Below, in pieces: positions 30,011-38,919 of a DNA stretch of 38,919 nt. Every line of letters begins with the position of its first letter. Position 1 is the first letter of the stretch. The DNA comes from Marinosulfonomonas sp. (GTDB lineage Bacteria > Pseudomonadota > Alphaproteobacteria > Rhodobacterales > Rhodobacteraceae): NCBI GenBank assembly GCA_022712735.1, contig JAFLKA010000218.1, forward strand, positions 1 to 38,919. The letters are read 5' to 3'. Below the pieces are notes generated by a model. That model was not told the DNA's origin. It did no database searches and worked only from the letters and a program-made list of their open reading frames with translations. The position numbers and the translations under genes are program-made.

Positions 30011-30715
30011 CTAAACCATCCGGATCACGTCTTTGTCGATCGCCAGCATATAGCCGCGTCGTGCGATATTTTTCACCAGCAATTCGCTGACCATCTGGTT
30101 GCCCAGTGAATCCCGCAACCGTTTGATGCGGGTGGCACCTGCTGCCTCGTCGCAATCGGAGGCGGGGCGCCCTGAAATCACGCCCTCGATCTCGCAGCCT
30201 GACATCAGGTCGCCGTCCATCCGAGCCTCGGCCAGAACCGACAGGGTTTCAATCGCCGCCTCGGTAAGTTTGAACTCCATGTTGTTCAGATAAACCGTGT
30301 TTTCCTCGCGGCTGATCAACAGGGATGACACCTGAATGCCGGTGCGCTCGATCTCGCCCATGCGTTTGTTCAGCGCGATGATGGTGACCAGAAACACCAA
30401 GGCGGCAACCAGCAAGGCAGTGGCAAACACCAGCAGCACGAAAATCACCGTGCGGTAGGAGGCCAGAGTGTCCGAGAATGACGTGCCGGATTGCGCCAGA
30501 ATTTCCAACAGCTTGATCTCGGCATTATTCGTCAGATCGTTGTTTTCAACAAATATCTGCTCAACCCGCGCATTGAACGCATTGGCATCCGGCAGGTTCA
30601 TAAACAGTAAAACAGCAGCGACCAGCAGGATTGTCACAATCGCGATAATCCCGATGGTGACAACCCGTGATCCCGAGAACCGCGTTTCAGTAGCGGAGGA
30701 AATATTGTCCGGCAC
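30011..30715 (-). CDS. Membrane-anchored winged-helix transcription regulator
   Basis: A 234-residue inner-membrane protein. Two membrane helices (VVTIGIIAIVTILLVAAVLL at about 20-40, and VIFVLLVFATALLVAALVFL at about 90-115) enclose a periplasmic loop of about 50 residues that could sense a signal. The C-terminal third (about 140-234) is a response-regulator-type winged helix without receiver domain (NNMEFKLTEAAIETLSVLAE, AGATRIKRLRDSLGNQMV, NIARRGYMLAI), ToxR-like in principle but with reversed order. The GTG follows AGGAAAGGAAAGACA; a frame starting 11 codons earlier is possible. It overlaps the upstream secreted-protein gene by 29 bases, so the two are coupled. Confidence 0.85.
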   Translation of the reverse strand: MPDNISSATETRFSGSRVVTIGIIAIVTILLVAAVLLFMNLPDANAFNARVEQIFVENNDLTNNAEIKLLEILAQSGTSFSDTLASYRTVIFVLLVFATALLVAALVFLVTIIALNKRMGEIERTGIQVSSLLISREENTVYLNNMEFKLTEAAIETLSVLAEARMDGDLMSGCEIEGVISGRPASDCDEAAGATRIKRLRDSLGNQMVSELLVKNIARRGYMLAIDKDVIRMV

Positions 30716-30965
30716 TGTCTTTCCTTTCCTCAAGCCCATCTGCCGCAAATATTGACAGAATGTTCAGTAATTTCCAGCCACCCGCACCGATACGCTGGGC
30801 AATTTGCCCTTTGGCATCCTGTTTGGTGCAGGCCGTATCAGGCAATTCTATCACACCATAATGCAGGCGTAAGGGGTTATCCTGCTTTGCTTTGTAATCA
30901 GCATAACAGGACGCATAAGCGGGTGAGGCGGCCATAAGGGCCAAGGCAAGGATCAGTTTTTTCAT
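30687..30965 (-). CDS. Small periplasmic protein coupled to the membrane regulator
   Basis: A 92-residue protein with a clean signal peptide (MKKLILALALMAASPAYA, cleavage before SCYADY). The mature part has two cysteines (SCYADY and DTACTK) likely joined by a disulfide and ends GLEERKDSAGQYFLRY. It precedes and overlaps the membrane-anchored regulator, a position suited to a ligand or modulator of that regulator's periplasmic loop; this is inferred. A much longer frame upstream runs antisense to the neighbouring gene and is rejected. Confidence 0.75.
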   Translation of the reverse strand: MKKLILALALMAASPAYASCYADYKAKQDNPLRLHYGVIELPDTACTKQDAKGQIAQRIGAGGWKLLNILSIFAADGLEERKDSAGQYFLRY

Positions 30966-30994
30966 CATGGTTATGAACATGGAGAAAACCGCGC

Positions 30995-31056
30995 CGTTAT
31001 TCAATAACAACCGCCATAACCCCCAAGCGTTATCCAATAACAATCCGGCGTTATTG
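30995..31056. promoter_or_regulatory. Phased CGTTAT...AATAACAA repeats between divergent genes
   Basis: CGTTATTCAATAACAA (30995-31010) and CGTTATCCAATAACAA (31028-31043) differ at one base; each contains the inverted pair GTTAT/ATAAC. A partial third copy, CGTTATTG, lies at 31049-31056. Spacings of 33 and 21 bases put them on the same face of the helix. This suggests binding sites for a dimeric regulator, perhaps the one encoded next door. Confidence 0.6.
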
Positions 31057-31139
31057 TTTAGCCGGGCCATTTTGCCCAAATTCATTTCATCGCTTCCGGC
31101 AACACAATCTGCTCGCCGGACCATATGAAAGGAAACGAC

Positions 31140-31613
31140 ATGACCAAGAAACTTATGGCCACAGTGCTTGCCGCCTCGATCGCCCTGACTTCGTTCACCG
31201 CTGCCCCTGCAATGGCTAAGCCCAGCGATGGTGTCAGAGTCCTGCAAGGGCTGGCTGCGCTCTATATTATCAGCCGTGTGATCAAAGACAGCAAAGACCA
31301 TCGTCGGCCCGAGGCGACACCAAGAGGGTATGATCGTGATTCCACCGAGACTTCGCAAAGGCGGCACAACCAATGGGGCCAGCCGACCAGACCGCGTCGC
31401 CACACGATAAAACTGCCAAACCAGTGTATGAAAACATTCTATACCCGCCGTGGTGAAACCCGCGCTTACGGCGCCCATTGTGTCAGTAAACATGCGCCGC
31501 GCCTTAGCCTGCCACAGCAATGTAAACGCCGCATTTCGACCGACCGTGGCCGTCGCAATGTCTATGGCCCGAACTGTCTGCGCCAGCACGGATATAATGT
31601 TGCCACGTGGTAA
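31140..31613 (+). CDS. Secreted basic protein with two cysteine repeats
   Basis: A 157-residue exported protein. Its start is placed at MTKKLMATVLAASIALTSFT, which follows AAAGGAAACGAC. After the signal, a short hydrophobic helix (VLQGLAALYIISRVI) is followed by a disordered basic stretch. The last 65 residues contain two similar units of the form LPxQC(x8)RGxxRxYGxxCxxxH (LPNQCMKTFYTRRGETRAYG and LPQQCKRRISTDRGRRNVYG). Each unit probably holds one disulfide. No family name is known to me. It is divergent from the signal-peptide/regulator pair and shares the phased repeats, so it may be a regulated target. Confidence 0.75.
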   Translation: MTKKLMATVLAASIALTSFTAAPAMAKPSDGVRVLQGLAALYIISRVIKDSKDHRRPEATPRGYDRDSTETSQRRHNQWGQPTRPRRHTIKLPNQCMKTFYTRRGETRAYGAHCVSKHAPRLSLPQQCKRRISTDRGRRNVYGPNCLRQHGYNVATW

Positions 31614-31666
31614 CAATTACGAACAACCGAGCAGAGGTGTGGTTTAGTTGCGTCCCCACACCTTTG

Positions 31667-31703
31667 GGGCGGGAGGGTTTTTAATAACCCCCCGCCCTTT
31701 TTT
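31667..31703 (+). terminator. Rho-independent terminator
   Basis: GGGCGGGAGGGTT and AACCCCCCGCCC form a G-C-rich stem around TTTAAT, followed by TTTTTT, 54 bases after the secreted-protein gene. Confidence 0.85.
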
Positions 31704-31852
31704 AATGACTACATTTTCCAAATGTGTGGTGATTTTGGCGGTAAAAATAGAACTACTATTCCGGAATAGTAGATATGTTACAGGGCCTATGATTTGCCGA
31801 CATCCCACCATTTTACCTTGCGCAAATCCACAATCTGGAGTTTCACAGGTTC

Positions 31853-32467
31853 ATGATTAAACCCGCCCCCGATTTCACCCTTGAGCAATCCACTATGGAT
31901 GAAGGTCCCGCCGTTATCGCTGGCGTGGACGAAGTCGGGCGCGGCCCTTTATGTGGACCTGTGACGGCTGCGGCGGTCATACTTGACCCTTTGAACATCC
32001 CCGATGGCCTGAATGACTCCAAAAAACTGACGGCAAAACGCCGCGAGGCATTGTTTGATGTCCTGATGGAATGTGCCGAGATTTCCATCGCCCACGCCAC
32101 AGTTGAGGAAATCGACTGTATAAACATTCTGCGCGCGTCGCATCTTGCGATGGAGCGGGCGGTGGCCGGGCTGAACCGTACGCCCGACCATGTGCTGATT
32201 GACGGCAACCTGATCCCGCGCGGCCTGACCATTCCGGCAACCGCTGTGATCAAAGGCGACGCCAAATCCCTGTCGATTGCGGCGGCTTCAATTATGGCAA
32301 AAACATGTCGTGATCGCCTGATGGTGGATTTGGCGCAACAATATCCGGGCTATGGTTGGGAAAAGAACGCAGGCTACCCCACAGCTGTGCACTTAAAAGC
32401 ACTACAGGAATTGGGTGTTACCCCTCACCATAGACGATCCTTCAAGCCCGTATACAAGATGTTGTAG
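31853..32467 (+). CDS. rnhB: Ribonuclease HII
   Basis: A 204-residue cytoplasmic enzyme that removes ribonucleotides from DNA and RNA primers. The DEDD metal site is visible: D26 and E27 in [14 protein letters not shown], Asp in VLIDGN and Asp in [19 protein letters not shown]. The C-terminal signature [19 protein letters not shown] is standard. Length is normal. It lies just upstream of ccrM in the same direction, separated by 112 bases containing a methylation-site cluster. Confidence 0.96.
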   Translation: MIKPAPDFTLEQSTMDEGPAVIAGVDEVGRGPLCGPVTAAAVILDPLNIPDGLNDSKKLTAKRREALFDVLMECAEISIAHATVEEIDCINILRASHLAMERAVAGLNRTPDHVLIDGNLIPRGLTIPATAVIKGDAKSLSIAAASIMAKTCRDRLMVDLAQQYPGYGWEKNAGYPTAVHLKALQELGVTPHHRRSFKPVYKML

Positions 32468-32489
32468 CAAGACAATTTTCTAACCTATT

Positions 32490-33695
<1,206 letters not shown>

Positions 33696-33757
33696 GGCAC
33701 CCCACAAACACACGATATACCGCCGGTGCCTGTGGCCTGACCACAAGCACTCACTTG

Positions 33758-33785
33758 CCCCGCCATTTATTTGGCGGGGTTTTTT
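33758..33785 (+). terminator. Rho-independent terminator after ccrM
   Basis: CCCCGCC and GGCGGGG enclose an eight-base loop, followed by TTTTTT. Confidence 0.9.
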
Positions 33786-33929
33786 CTTTGGCAACCAGCC
33801 CCCGAAAACACACAGCCGCACACGTCAATTTGATCCAGATTGATTCCGTCTGCAGCCATTCCTGTCGCATCCTGATTTCATCAAATATCGCACTGATAGT
33901 GCGATAGAACAGGAAAAGGCACGCCTGCT

Positions 33930-34763
33930 ATGTCATCCGGCCCCATACCCCGCCCCACAGGAGGCAACCTTGTCAAACGACACAGATTGTCCACCCGTCT
34001 ATGGCACTGGGTTAGTGCCGGCATCATGGTGGTAATGCTGATGAGTGGCCTTCTGATCTTCAACGCGCACCCCCGCCTTTATTGGGGCATCTCGGGGGCC
34101 AACTCAGACCCTGCATGGCTGGAAATCGGTCATGAAAATGAACAGGGTTATTTACGGGTTGCAGGTGCTGAACTAACAACAACCGGTGTGTTGGGCCTGT
34201 CAGAAGGCCCTAATAACTCGGTCGCCAAACGCGCCTTTCCGTCATGGGCCACCCTGCCGTCCTACTTTGACTTATCTGCCGCACGCCGCTGGCATCTCAG
34301 CTTTGCGTGGCTGCTTGCAGTTGGCACATTACTCTTTGGAATATGGAGCATCTTCAACGGCCACTTGCGCAATAAATTATTGCCGACGTTGGCGGAACTA
34401 TCCCCAAAAAATATCTGGAGCGAATGCAAAGAGCACGCCCATTTCCGGTTCCCGTGTGGAGAGGAGGCACGTCATTACAATGTCATTCAGAAAATCTTCT
34501 ATCTGGGTGTTAGTGCTGGATTAATCCCGATAATTATCCTTAGCGGATTAACCATGTCGCCTTGGATCAATGCTGTTGCGCCATGGTTGCTCGACCTGTT
34601 CGGGGGGCGTCAATCAGCCCGATCGATCCATTTTATTGCGGCTTTTCTGATCGTTCTCTTTGTGGTGGTTCATTTGCTGATGGTCATAGCGTCTGGTCCG
34701 ATCAACGAATTGCGATCAATGATTACCGGCTGGTATCGCCTACCGAAAGAGAGGAAGAAATGA
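33930..34763 (+). CDS. Cytochrome b561-type membrane subunit
   Basis: A 277-residue diheme-type membrane cytochrome b with four membrane helices (about 27-45, 122-143, 188-210 and 232-254). Candidate heme histidines: H18 and H26 (KRHRLSTRLWHW), one in RRWHLSFAW, and two in the last helix region (IHFIAAF and VVHLLM). Such proteins pass electrons between quinone and a periplasmic enzyme. The next gene, coupled by an ATGA overlap, encodes a molybdopterin oxidoreductase, so the two form a complex like YedZ-YedY/MsrQ-MsrP in principle, although the cytochrome here is of the formate-dehydrogenase-gamma/b561 type. Confidence 0.85.
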   Translation: MSSGPIPRPTGGNLVKRHRLSTRLWHWVSAGIMVVMLMSGLLIFNAHPRLYWGISGANSDPAWLEIGHENEQGYLRVAGAELTTTGVLGLSEGPNNSVAKRAFPSWATLPSYFDLSAARRWHLSFAWLLAVGTLLFGIWSIFNGHLRNKLLPTLAELSPKNIWSECKEHAHFRFPCGEEARHYNVIQKIFYLGVSAGLIPIIILSGLTMSPWINAVAPWLLDLFGGRQSARSIHFIAAFLIVLFVVVHLLMVIASGPINELRSMITGWYRLPKERKK

Positions 34764-35521
34764 GCAGTCGTTTCACCCGCCGCGCCCTGTTAACCGGTCT
34801 TGGCCTTGCTGCGCCTGCCCTTATTCTGGGCGGCAAGAAACTGTACCCCGACTGGAAACCACAAGAGACCCTGCTGAATTCTGGCGAATGGTTGTCGACC
34901 CGTGCCCATGAACTAGTCGGGCGAGGCGCGCTGGCCCGCGAATATACCACTGCTGATCTGTCGCCCCACTTTCGCACCAACGGCAGCACTGAACCCAAAA
35001 CAGCGAGGTGGGTAAAGGACGCAAAAACCGGATTTGAAAGCTGGCGTTTGCAGTTTAATGGCAAGGTAAAAAACCCGCGCGAATTCTCGCTGGCTGATTT
35101 GAAATCCTATCCGGCCCGCACCCAGATCACCCGCCACGATTGCGTCGAGGGGTGGAGCGCGGTCGGCCAATGGACCGGCGTGCCGCTTGCGGCTTTGCTG
35201 GATACGGTCGTTCTGCAGGATGATGCCCGCTATCTGGTTTTCTGGTGCGCTGACAGATTCGGCGATTGGCAGTATTACGAAAGCATTGATCTGATTGACG
35301 CGTTCCATCCGCAAACGATTTTGGCCTATGGCATGAATGGCGGGCCATTGCCGCAGGGCCACGGTGCCCCGATCCGGCTGCGGGTTGAGCGGCAACTGGG
35401 CTATAAACAGGCGAAATTTGTCATGCGGATCGAGGCGGTTTCATCATTTGCGACCATCGGCGATGGTCTGGGCGGGCTGTGGGAAGATATTGCCGGATAC
35501 GAGTGGTACGCGGGTATCTAG
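34760..35521 (+). CDS. Tat-exported molybdopterin-dependent oxidoreductase (sulfite-oxidase fold)
   Basis: A 253-residue periplasmic enzyme. The Tat signal is RFTRRALLTGLGLAAPALIL. The domain from about 90 has the sulfite-oxidase/YedY signature: LADLKSYPARTQITRHDCVE with the molybdenum-ligand C128, GWSAVGQWTGVPLAALL, and HGAPIRLRVERQLGYKQAKF. There is no dimerisation domain. The start after AGAGAGGAAGAA overlaps the cytochrome stop. A frame extending 66 codons further upstream is the overlap with the cytochrome gene. Electrons probably flow to or from the cytochrome; the natural substrate (methionine sulfoxide or another oxide) is not known. Confidence 0.9.
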   Translation: MSSRFTRRALLTGLGLAAPALILGGKKLYPDWKPQETLLNSGEWLSTRAHELVGRGALAREYTTADLSPHFRTNGSTEPKTARWVKDAKTGFESWRLQFNGKVKNPREFSLADLKSYPARTQITRHDCVEGWSAVGQWTGVPLAALLDTVVLQDDARYLVFWCADRFGDWQYYESIDLIDAFHPQTILAYGMNGGPLPQGHGAPIRLRVERQLGYKQAKFVMRIEAVSSFATIGDGLGGLWEDIAGYEWYAGI

Positions 35522-35524
35522 TCC

Positions 35525-36658
35525 TTACCGCGGCAACGGCGTCGTCCCCGCCTTATACGCATCCCAATCGGTGATCTCGGGATAATACATCGCCCGCCAA
35601 TCACGCACCTTCGGGTTCATCCGGCGACGCCACAAATGCGGCATCATCGCCAGCGCTGTCATCAACGGATATCCACGTGGCAATTGCGGTGCCTCGGATG
35701 CCGAATAGGTCTGCAACAACGGGAACCGGCGGGCCGGTTTATAGTGGTGGTCGGAATGGCGTTGCAGGTTGATCAGCAGCCAGTTGGATGCGGTATGTGA
35801 TGCGTTCCAAGAATGATGCGGCATCACATGTTCATATTTGCCATCGCCCAGATGTTTGCGGGTCAGCCCGTAATGTTCGACATAATTGGTCAATTCCAGC
35901 ATCCAAATGGCGATAAACGCCTGAAACGCAAAGAACCCGATACCGGACCAGCCGCCAATCCAGCCCGCCAGCGCCAGTGCGGCGATCTGCAAAATGCCGT
36001 ATTTCCAGAACGGATTGCTGCGGTCGAAAACCTCCAACCCTTTACGCTCCAGCATTTTCGTTTCCGCCTCCCAAGCCGAGGCCGGACATTCCCGCAGAAC
36101 CCTTGGGAAAAACTGGTGAAACCCCTCGTTATACCGCGCGGTGACAGCATCGCGCGGGGTGCCGACGTAGGTGTGATGTACCAGCAGATGTTCAGTGCGA
36201 AAATGGCTGTATAGAACGGTGGCCAACAAAAGGTCCGCCAGCCAACGTTCCAGTCGGCTTTTCTGGTGCATCAGCTCGTGTGAATAAACGATCCCCGTGC
36301 CACCTGAAACCGATCCAACCCCGTAAAACAAAACGATTTTTTCCAGTAATGACAGGTGGTTGGTCACCGTCACCCACCAGATCATCCCGAAGATCAGCAC
36401 AAACTGGACCGGAAACCAGATCATGGTGATCAGCCGATACCAGAACAAATCCTGATCACTCGTTTCTGTATCCGGATTGTTTTCATTCAACCCCAGCAAC
36501 GCGTCCAGTGCGGATGATATTGTCCAGCCGTAAAACGCCAGTAAAATGGTCCACCACCCGCCGTAAACAGCACCGATATAGGCCAGCGGGACAGCGCCGA
36601 TGGATATCCAGAACGGCAACGCGGAACTCGGTTTGGCGACCTGACTAGATAGGGTCAT
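35525..36658 (-). CDS. AlkB-type non-heme diiron alkane/fatty-acid hydroxylase
   Basis: A 377-residue integral membrane monooxygenase. All histidine boxes are present: SHELMHQ, EHLLVHHTYVG, NYVEHYGLTR and LQRHSDHHY, with about six membrane helices. Family members oxidise terminal alkyl groups with a rubredoxin partner; none is adjacent. The ATG at MTLSSQVAK is preferred because GGAG lies eight bases before it; a second ATG two codons upstream is possible. It converges with the molybdopterin enzyme gene, leaving three bases between stops. Alkane substrate use is inferred from family only; a xylene-monooxygenase-like or desaturase-like activity is the alternative. Confidence 0.88.
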   Translation of the reverse strand: MTLSSQVAKPSSALPFWISIGAVPLAYIGAVYGGWWTILLAFYGWTISSALDALLGLNENNPDTETSDQDLFWYRLITMIWFPVQFVLIFGMIWWVTVTNHLSLLEKIVLFYGVGSVSGGTGIVYSHELMHQKSRLERWLADLLLATVLYSHFRTEHLLVHHTYVGTPRDAVTARYNEGFHQFFPRVLRECPASAWEAETKMLERKGLEVFDRSNPFWKYGILQIAALALAGWIGGWSGIGFFAFQAFIAIWMLELTNYVEHYGLTRKHLGDGKYEHVMPHHSWNASHTASNWLLINLQRHSDHHYKPARRFPLLQTYSASEAPQLPRGYPLMTALAMMPHLWRRRMNPKVRDWRAMYYPEITDWDAYKAGTTPLPR

Positions 36659-36713
36659 ACTCATCTCCAACAATATGCGCGTTGCCCCATATACTCATAG
36701 GTTTTCGCCAAAC

Positions 36714-37781
36714 TCAATCACTATCAAACTCAGGGGCAAACGCAGGATGCGCAAGGGCGTAGGCTTTGCGCATCACCGTGGGCAGATCGCCTGCGTTGAA
36801 CTGATCAGGCGGGATGAATTCGCCCACCTTTGGGGCCGTGTCCGTGACGGTTGCGACCTTCACCATCAGGCGCAGATGGAAGTGGGTGAAGGTATGGCGT
36901 ACTTCAGAGTTTATTATCTGCCAATCCGCCGAAAGCGGTTGTTTTTCAACAGCTTCATCACCCCATTCCGCCCCGGGCCAGCCTAACATGCCCCCCAGCA
37001 ATCCTTTGTCGGGCCGCCGTTCCAGCAGCCATGCGCCATCGCTGCGCCGCGCGATATAGGCGATGCCGTAACGGGTTGGCTTTGTCGGTTTCGGTGTTCT
37101 GCGTGGCAGTTCTGCGGCACATCCTTTGGCCCGCGCCACGCACGCATCAGCCCATGGGCACAGCCCGCAGTTGGGTGATTTCGGGGTGCAAACTGTTGCC
37201 CCCAAATCCATCACCGCCTGCGCATAATCGCCTGCCCGCGTATCTGGTGTCAGGGCTGCCGCATGTGCTTGCAACTCCGGTTTGGCGGCGGGCAGAGGCG
37301 TGGTGACATGGAACAGCCGCGCCATAACCCGCTCGACATTGCCATCCACCACGCATTCCACCCGCCCAAAGGCAATCGAGGCTATGGCGGCGGCAGTATA
37401 TGGCCCGATTCCCGGCAATGCCATCAATCGGTCTCGTGTGTCAGGAAATACCCCGCCGTAATCGGCCACAATCATGCGGGCACATTTCAACAGGTTGCGG
37501 GCGCGGGCGTAATATCCAAGGCCGGCCCATTCGGCCATCACGGCTTCATCGGCAGCACCTGCCAACTCGACCACTGTCGGCCAACGCGTTGTAAAGGCGT
37601 GGAAATATTTAGCGACAGCCGCCACTGTGGTTTGCTGCAACATCACCTCGGACAACCAGATGCGGTAGGGGTCGGGGCGCACCCCCGCCTTTGACAGGGC
37701 AGGCGGAACACGCCACGGCATCACGCGGGCATGGGTGTCATACCAGCTCAGCAGCACATCGCTTAATTCCAAATCACGCAA
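36714..37781 (-). CDS. mutY: A/G-specific adenine DNA glycosylase
   Basis: A 355-residue base-excision repair enzyme that removes adenine opposite 8-oxoguanine. Features: E45 in SEVMLQQTTV, the helix-hairpin-helix LPGIGPYTAAAIAS, catalytic Asp in CVVDGNVERV, the iron-sulfur cluster pattern C-x6-C-x2-C-x5-C (CTPKSPNCGLCPWADAC), and a C-terminal Nudix-like recognition domain (about 225-355: RYGIAYIARRSDGAWLLERR, HTFTHFHLRLMV). Length is normal. It is divergent from dciA. Confidence 0.96.
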   Translation of the reverse strand: MRDLELSDVLLSWYDTHARVMPWRVPPALSKAGVRPDPYRIWLSEVMLQQTTVAAVAKYFHAFTTRWPTVVELAGAADEAVMAEWAGLGYYARARNLLKCARMIVADYGGVFPDTRDRLMALPGIGPYTAAAIASIAFGRVECVVDGNVERVMARLFHVTTPLPAAKPELQAHAAALTPDTRAGDYAQAVMDLGATVCTPKSPNCGLCPWADACVARAKGCAAELPRRTPKPTKPTRYGIAYIARRSDGAWLLERRPDKGLLGGMLGWPGAEWGDEAVEKQPLSADWQIINSEVRHTFTHFHLRLMVKVATVTDTAPKVGEFIPPDQFNAGDLPTVMRKAYALAHPAFAPEFDSD

Positions 37782-37862
37782 TCTTTATCCGCCCTTATGT
37801 GCTATTGTTCTGGCACCCCGCCCGAACCTGTTTAGAATAGCGCAGAACTAACGGAAAGACTG

Positions 37863-38387
37863 ATGAAGCAAACAGACGGTAATAAGCAACGCAAGCGCAC
37901 CAGCCGCGGGTTCAGACGCACGTCTAACCTGTTGCAATCGCGTATTCGATCAGTGGGTGAATCCCGTGGTTTTGCTGTGACCCGTCTACTAACACATTGG
38001 GCCGAGATTGTGGGCGAGGATACCGCCCGCATCGCCCGCCCCGTGGATGTGAAATACGGACGCCAAGGGTTGGGCACAACGCTGACGTTGCTGACCACCG
38101 GCGCACAAGCCCCGATGCTGGAAATGCAAAAGGAAACACTGCGCGAGCGGGTCAACAGCTGCTATGGCTACACCGCCATTTCGCGTATCCGCATCACCCA
38201 GACGGCGGCCACCGGATTTGCCGAAGGCCAAGCGCAGTTTGCACCGGCCCCTAAATCAAAGCCCGCCGTTGTGAGCCCCGAAAACAAGCAGGCCGCACGC
38301 AAAGCGGTCGAACCTATTGCCGATCAGGGGCTGCGCGCGGCCCTTGAAGCATTGGGTGAAAACATTATATCCCGTTCCAGACACTGA
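37863..38387 (+). CDS. dciA: DUF721 / DciA-like protein
   Basis: A 174-residue cytoplasmic protein. The DUF721 core (about 20-105) shows LLQSRIRSVGESRGFAVTRL, LTHWAEIVGEDTARIARPV and LTLLTTGAQAPMLEMQKETL, the KH-like domain of DciA, which loads the replicative helicase in bacteria without DnaC. A basic N-terminus (KQRKRTSRGFRR) and a disordered, helical C-terminus flank it. It is followed at once by a dsbA-like gene. The gene symbol rests on family membership. Confidence 0.85.
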   Translation: MKQTDGNKQRKRTSRGFRRTSNLLQSRIRSVGESRGFAVTRLLTHWAEIVGEDTARIARPVDVKYGRQGLGTTLTLLTTGAQAPMLEMQKETLRERVNSCYGYTAISRIRITQTAATGFAEGQAQFAPAPKSKPAVVSPENKQAARKAVEPIADQGLRAALEALGENIISRSRH

Positions 38388-38400
38388 AAAAGGATTATCC

Positions 38401-38919
38401 ATGAAACGTAGAATGTTCATCGGTGCAGGTGCACTAACATTGGCTGGCGGCTCCGCCTACTGGCTGAATGCAACTGACGCAGGGCTGGGCAGCTCCAGTA
38501 GCGCAGGGTTTGGTGCCGCGATGGCGCAAACCGCGGAAACAACCGCCGAGGTTGACACATCCGGCATTATCGAAATGGCACTGGGCGCCAAAGACGCGCC
38601 GGTGACGGTTGTTGAATATGCCTCATTCACCTGTCCGCATTGCGCGACATTCCATGAAAATGTCCTGCCTGAGATCGAGAAAAACTATATTGAAACCGGC
38701 AAGGTCCGGTTTATTTTCCGCGAGGCCTATTTTGATAAATATGGTCTGTGGGCCAGTCTGATGGCGCGTTGCGGTGGCGAGATGCGCTATTTCGGGATCA
38801 CCGATATTTTGATGAAAGATCAAGGCGCGTGGCTGGGCGAAGGCGATCCTGCGGTCGTGGTTGAAAACCTGCGGCGCATCGGCCTGACGGCGGGCATGAC
38901 CAACGAGAGCCTGGACACC
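38401..38919 (+). CDS. DsbA-family thiol:disulfide protein (3' end outside window)
   Basis: First 173 residues of an exported thioredoxin-fold protein. An N-terminal signal or anchor (MKRRMFIGAGALTLAGGSAY, with RR) leads to a Ser/Ala-rich linker, then DAPVTVVEYASFTCPHCATF with the CPHC redox centre (78-81) and the inserted helical domain. AAAAGGATTATCC precedes the ATG. The cis-Pro region lies beyond the edge. Position 13 bases after dciA suggests cotranscription. Confidence 0.93.
   Translation, partial: MKRRMFIGAGALTLAGGSAYWLNATDAGLGSSSSAGFGAAMAQTAETTAEVDTSGIIEMALGAKDAPVTVVEYASFTCPHCATFHENVLPEIEKNYIETGKVRFIFREAYFDKYGLWASLMARCGGEMRYFGITDILMKDQGAWLGEGDPAVVVENLRRIGLTAGMTNESLDT

Noticed and set aside
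30966..31616. Upstream extension of the 92-residue secreted protein
   Set aside because: It lies antisense to the cysteine-repeat protein and lacks protein-like composition; the signal peptide start is clear.

Overview
The window reads as chromosome of a Rhodobacteraceae-type alphaproteobacterium. The evidence is a CcrM-type GANTC methyltransferase with GANTC sites upstream, a DciA-type DUF721 gene next to mutY and a DsbA-like gene, and a ribosomal-L23-like domain that reads like alphaproteobacterial L23. This placement is inferred from protein family resemblance; no search was run.

Layout. (1) Positions 1-5160 are host: the start of a LacI-family regulator with a LacI-type operator upstream, then a periplasmic adaptor and RND efflux pump operon on the minus strand. 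(2) A complete tRNA-Arg(CCT) lies at 5162-5238. Its 3' half recurs at 16854-16900 and again at 29954-29998, so two integrative elements sit in tandem in this one tRNA site. (3) Element 1 (5239-16900) is a mobilizable integrative element. It has a Rep-like HTH gene, mobC, a MobA relaxase with two genes nested in another frame (mobB-like and mobD-like), an excisionase-like gene, a tyrosine integrase and a divergent XRE regulator. Its cargo is a two-gene operon encoding an unknown 110-residue protein and an XRE-HTH protein fused to a nearly complete ribosomal protein L23 domain, plus two large unknown genes, one with a PD-(D/E)XK-type nuclease motif. (4) Element 2 (16901-29998) has its own tyrosine integrase, small regulators and collapsed phage head genes (a capsid start fused to a portal end, and a clipped HNH gene). 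It also carries a surface-polysaccharide module (a DUF3131 protein, a GH18-CE4-GT2 fusion and a secreted barrel protein) bordered by IS debris. (5) From 30001 the host resumes: a membrane-anchored winged-helix regulator, small secreted proteins, rnhB, ccrM, a cytochrome b plus molybdopterin oxidoreductase pair, an AlkB-type monooxygenase, mutY, dciA and the start of a dsbA-like gene.

How it works together. Element 1 probably excises with its own integrase, is nicked by its own relaxase and borrows a conjugation channel, because no type IV secretion genes are present. Its cargo looks like a toxin-antitoxin or defence set, but that function is inferred. Element 2 looks like a decayed phage satellite that has become a carrier for exopolysaccharide genes. 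The most unusual object in the window is the XRE-L23 fusion: a DNA-binding regulator joined to the ribosomal exit-tunnel protein, under a promoter whose operator it probably binds.
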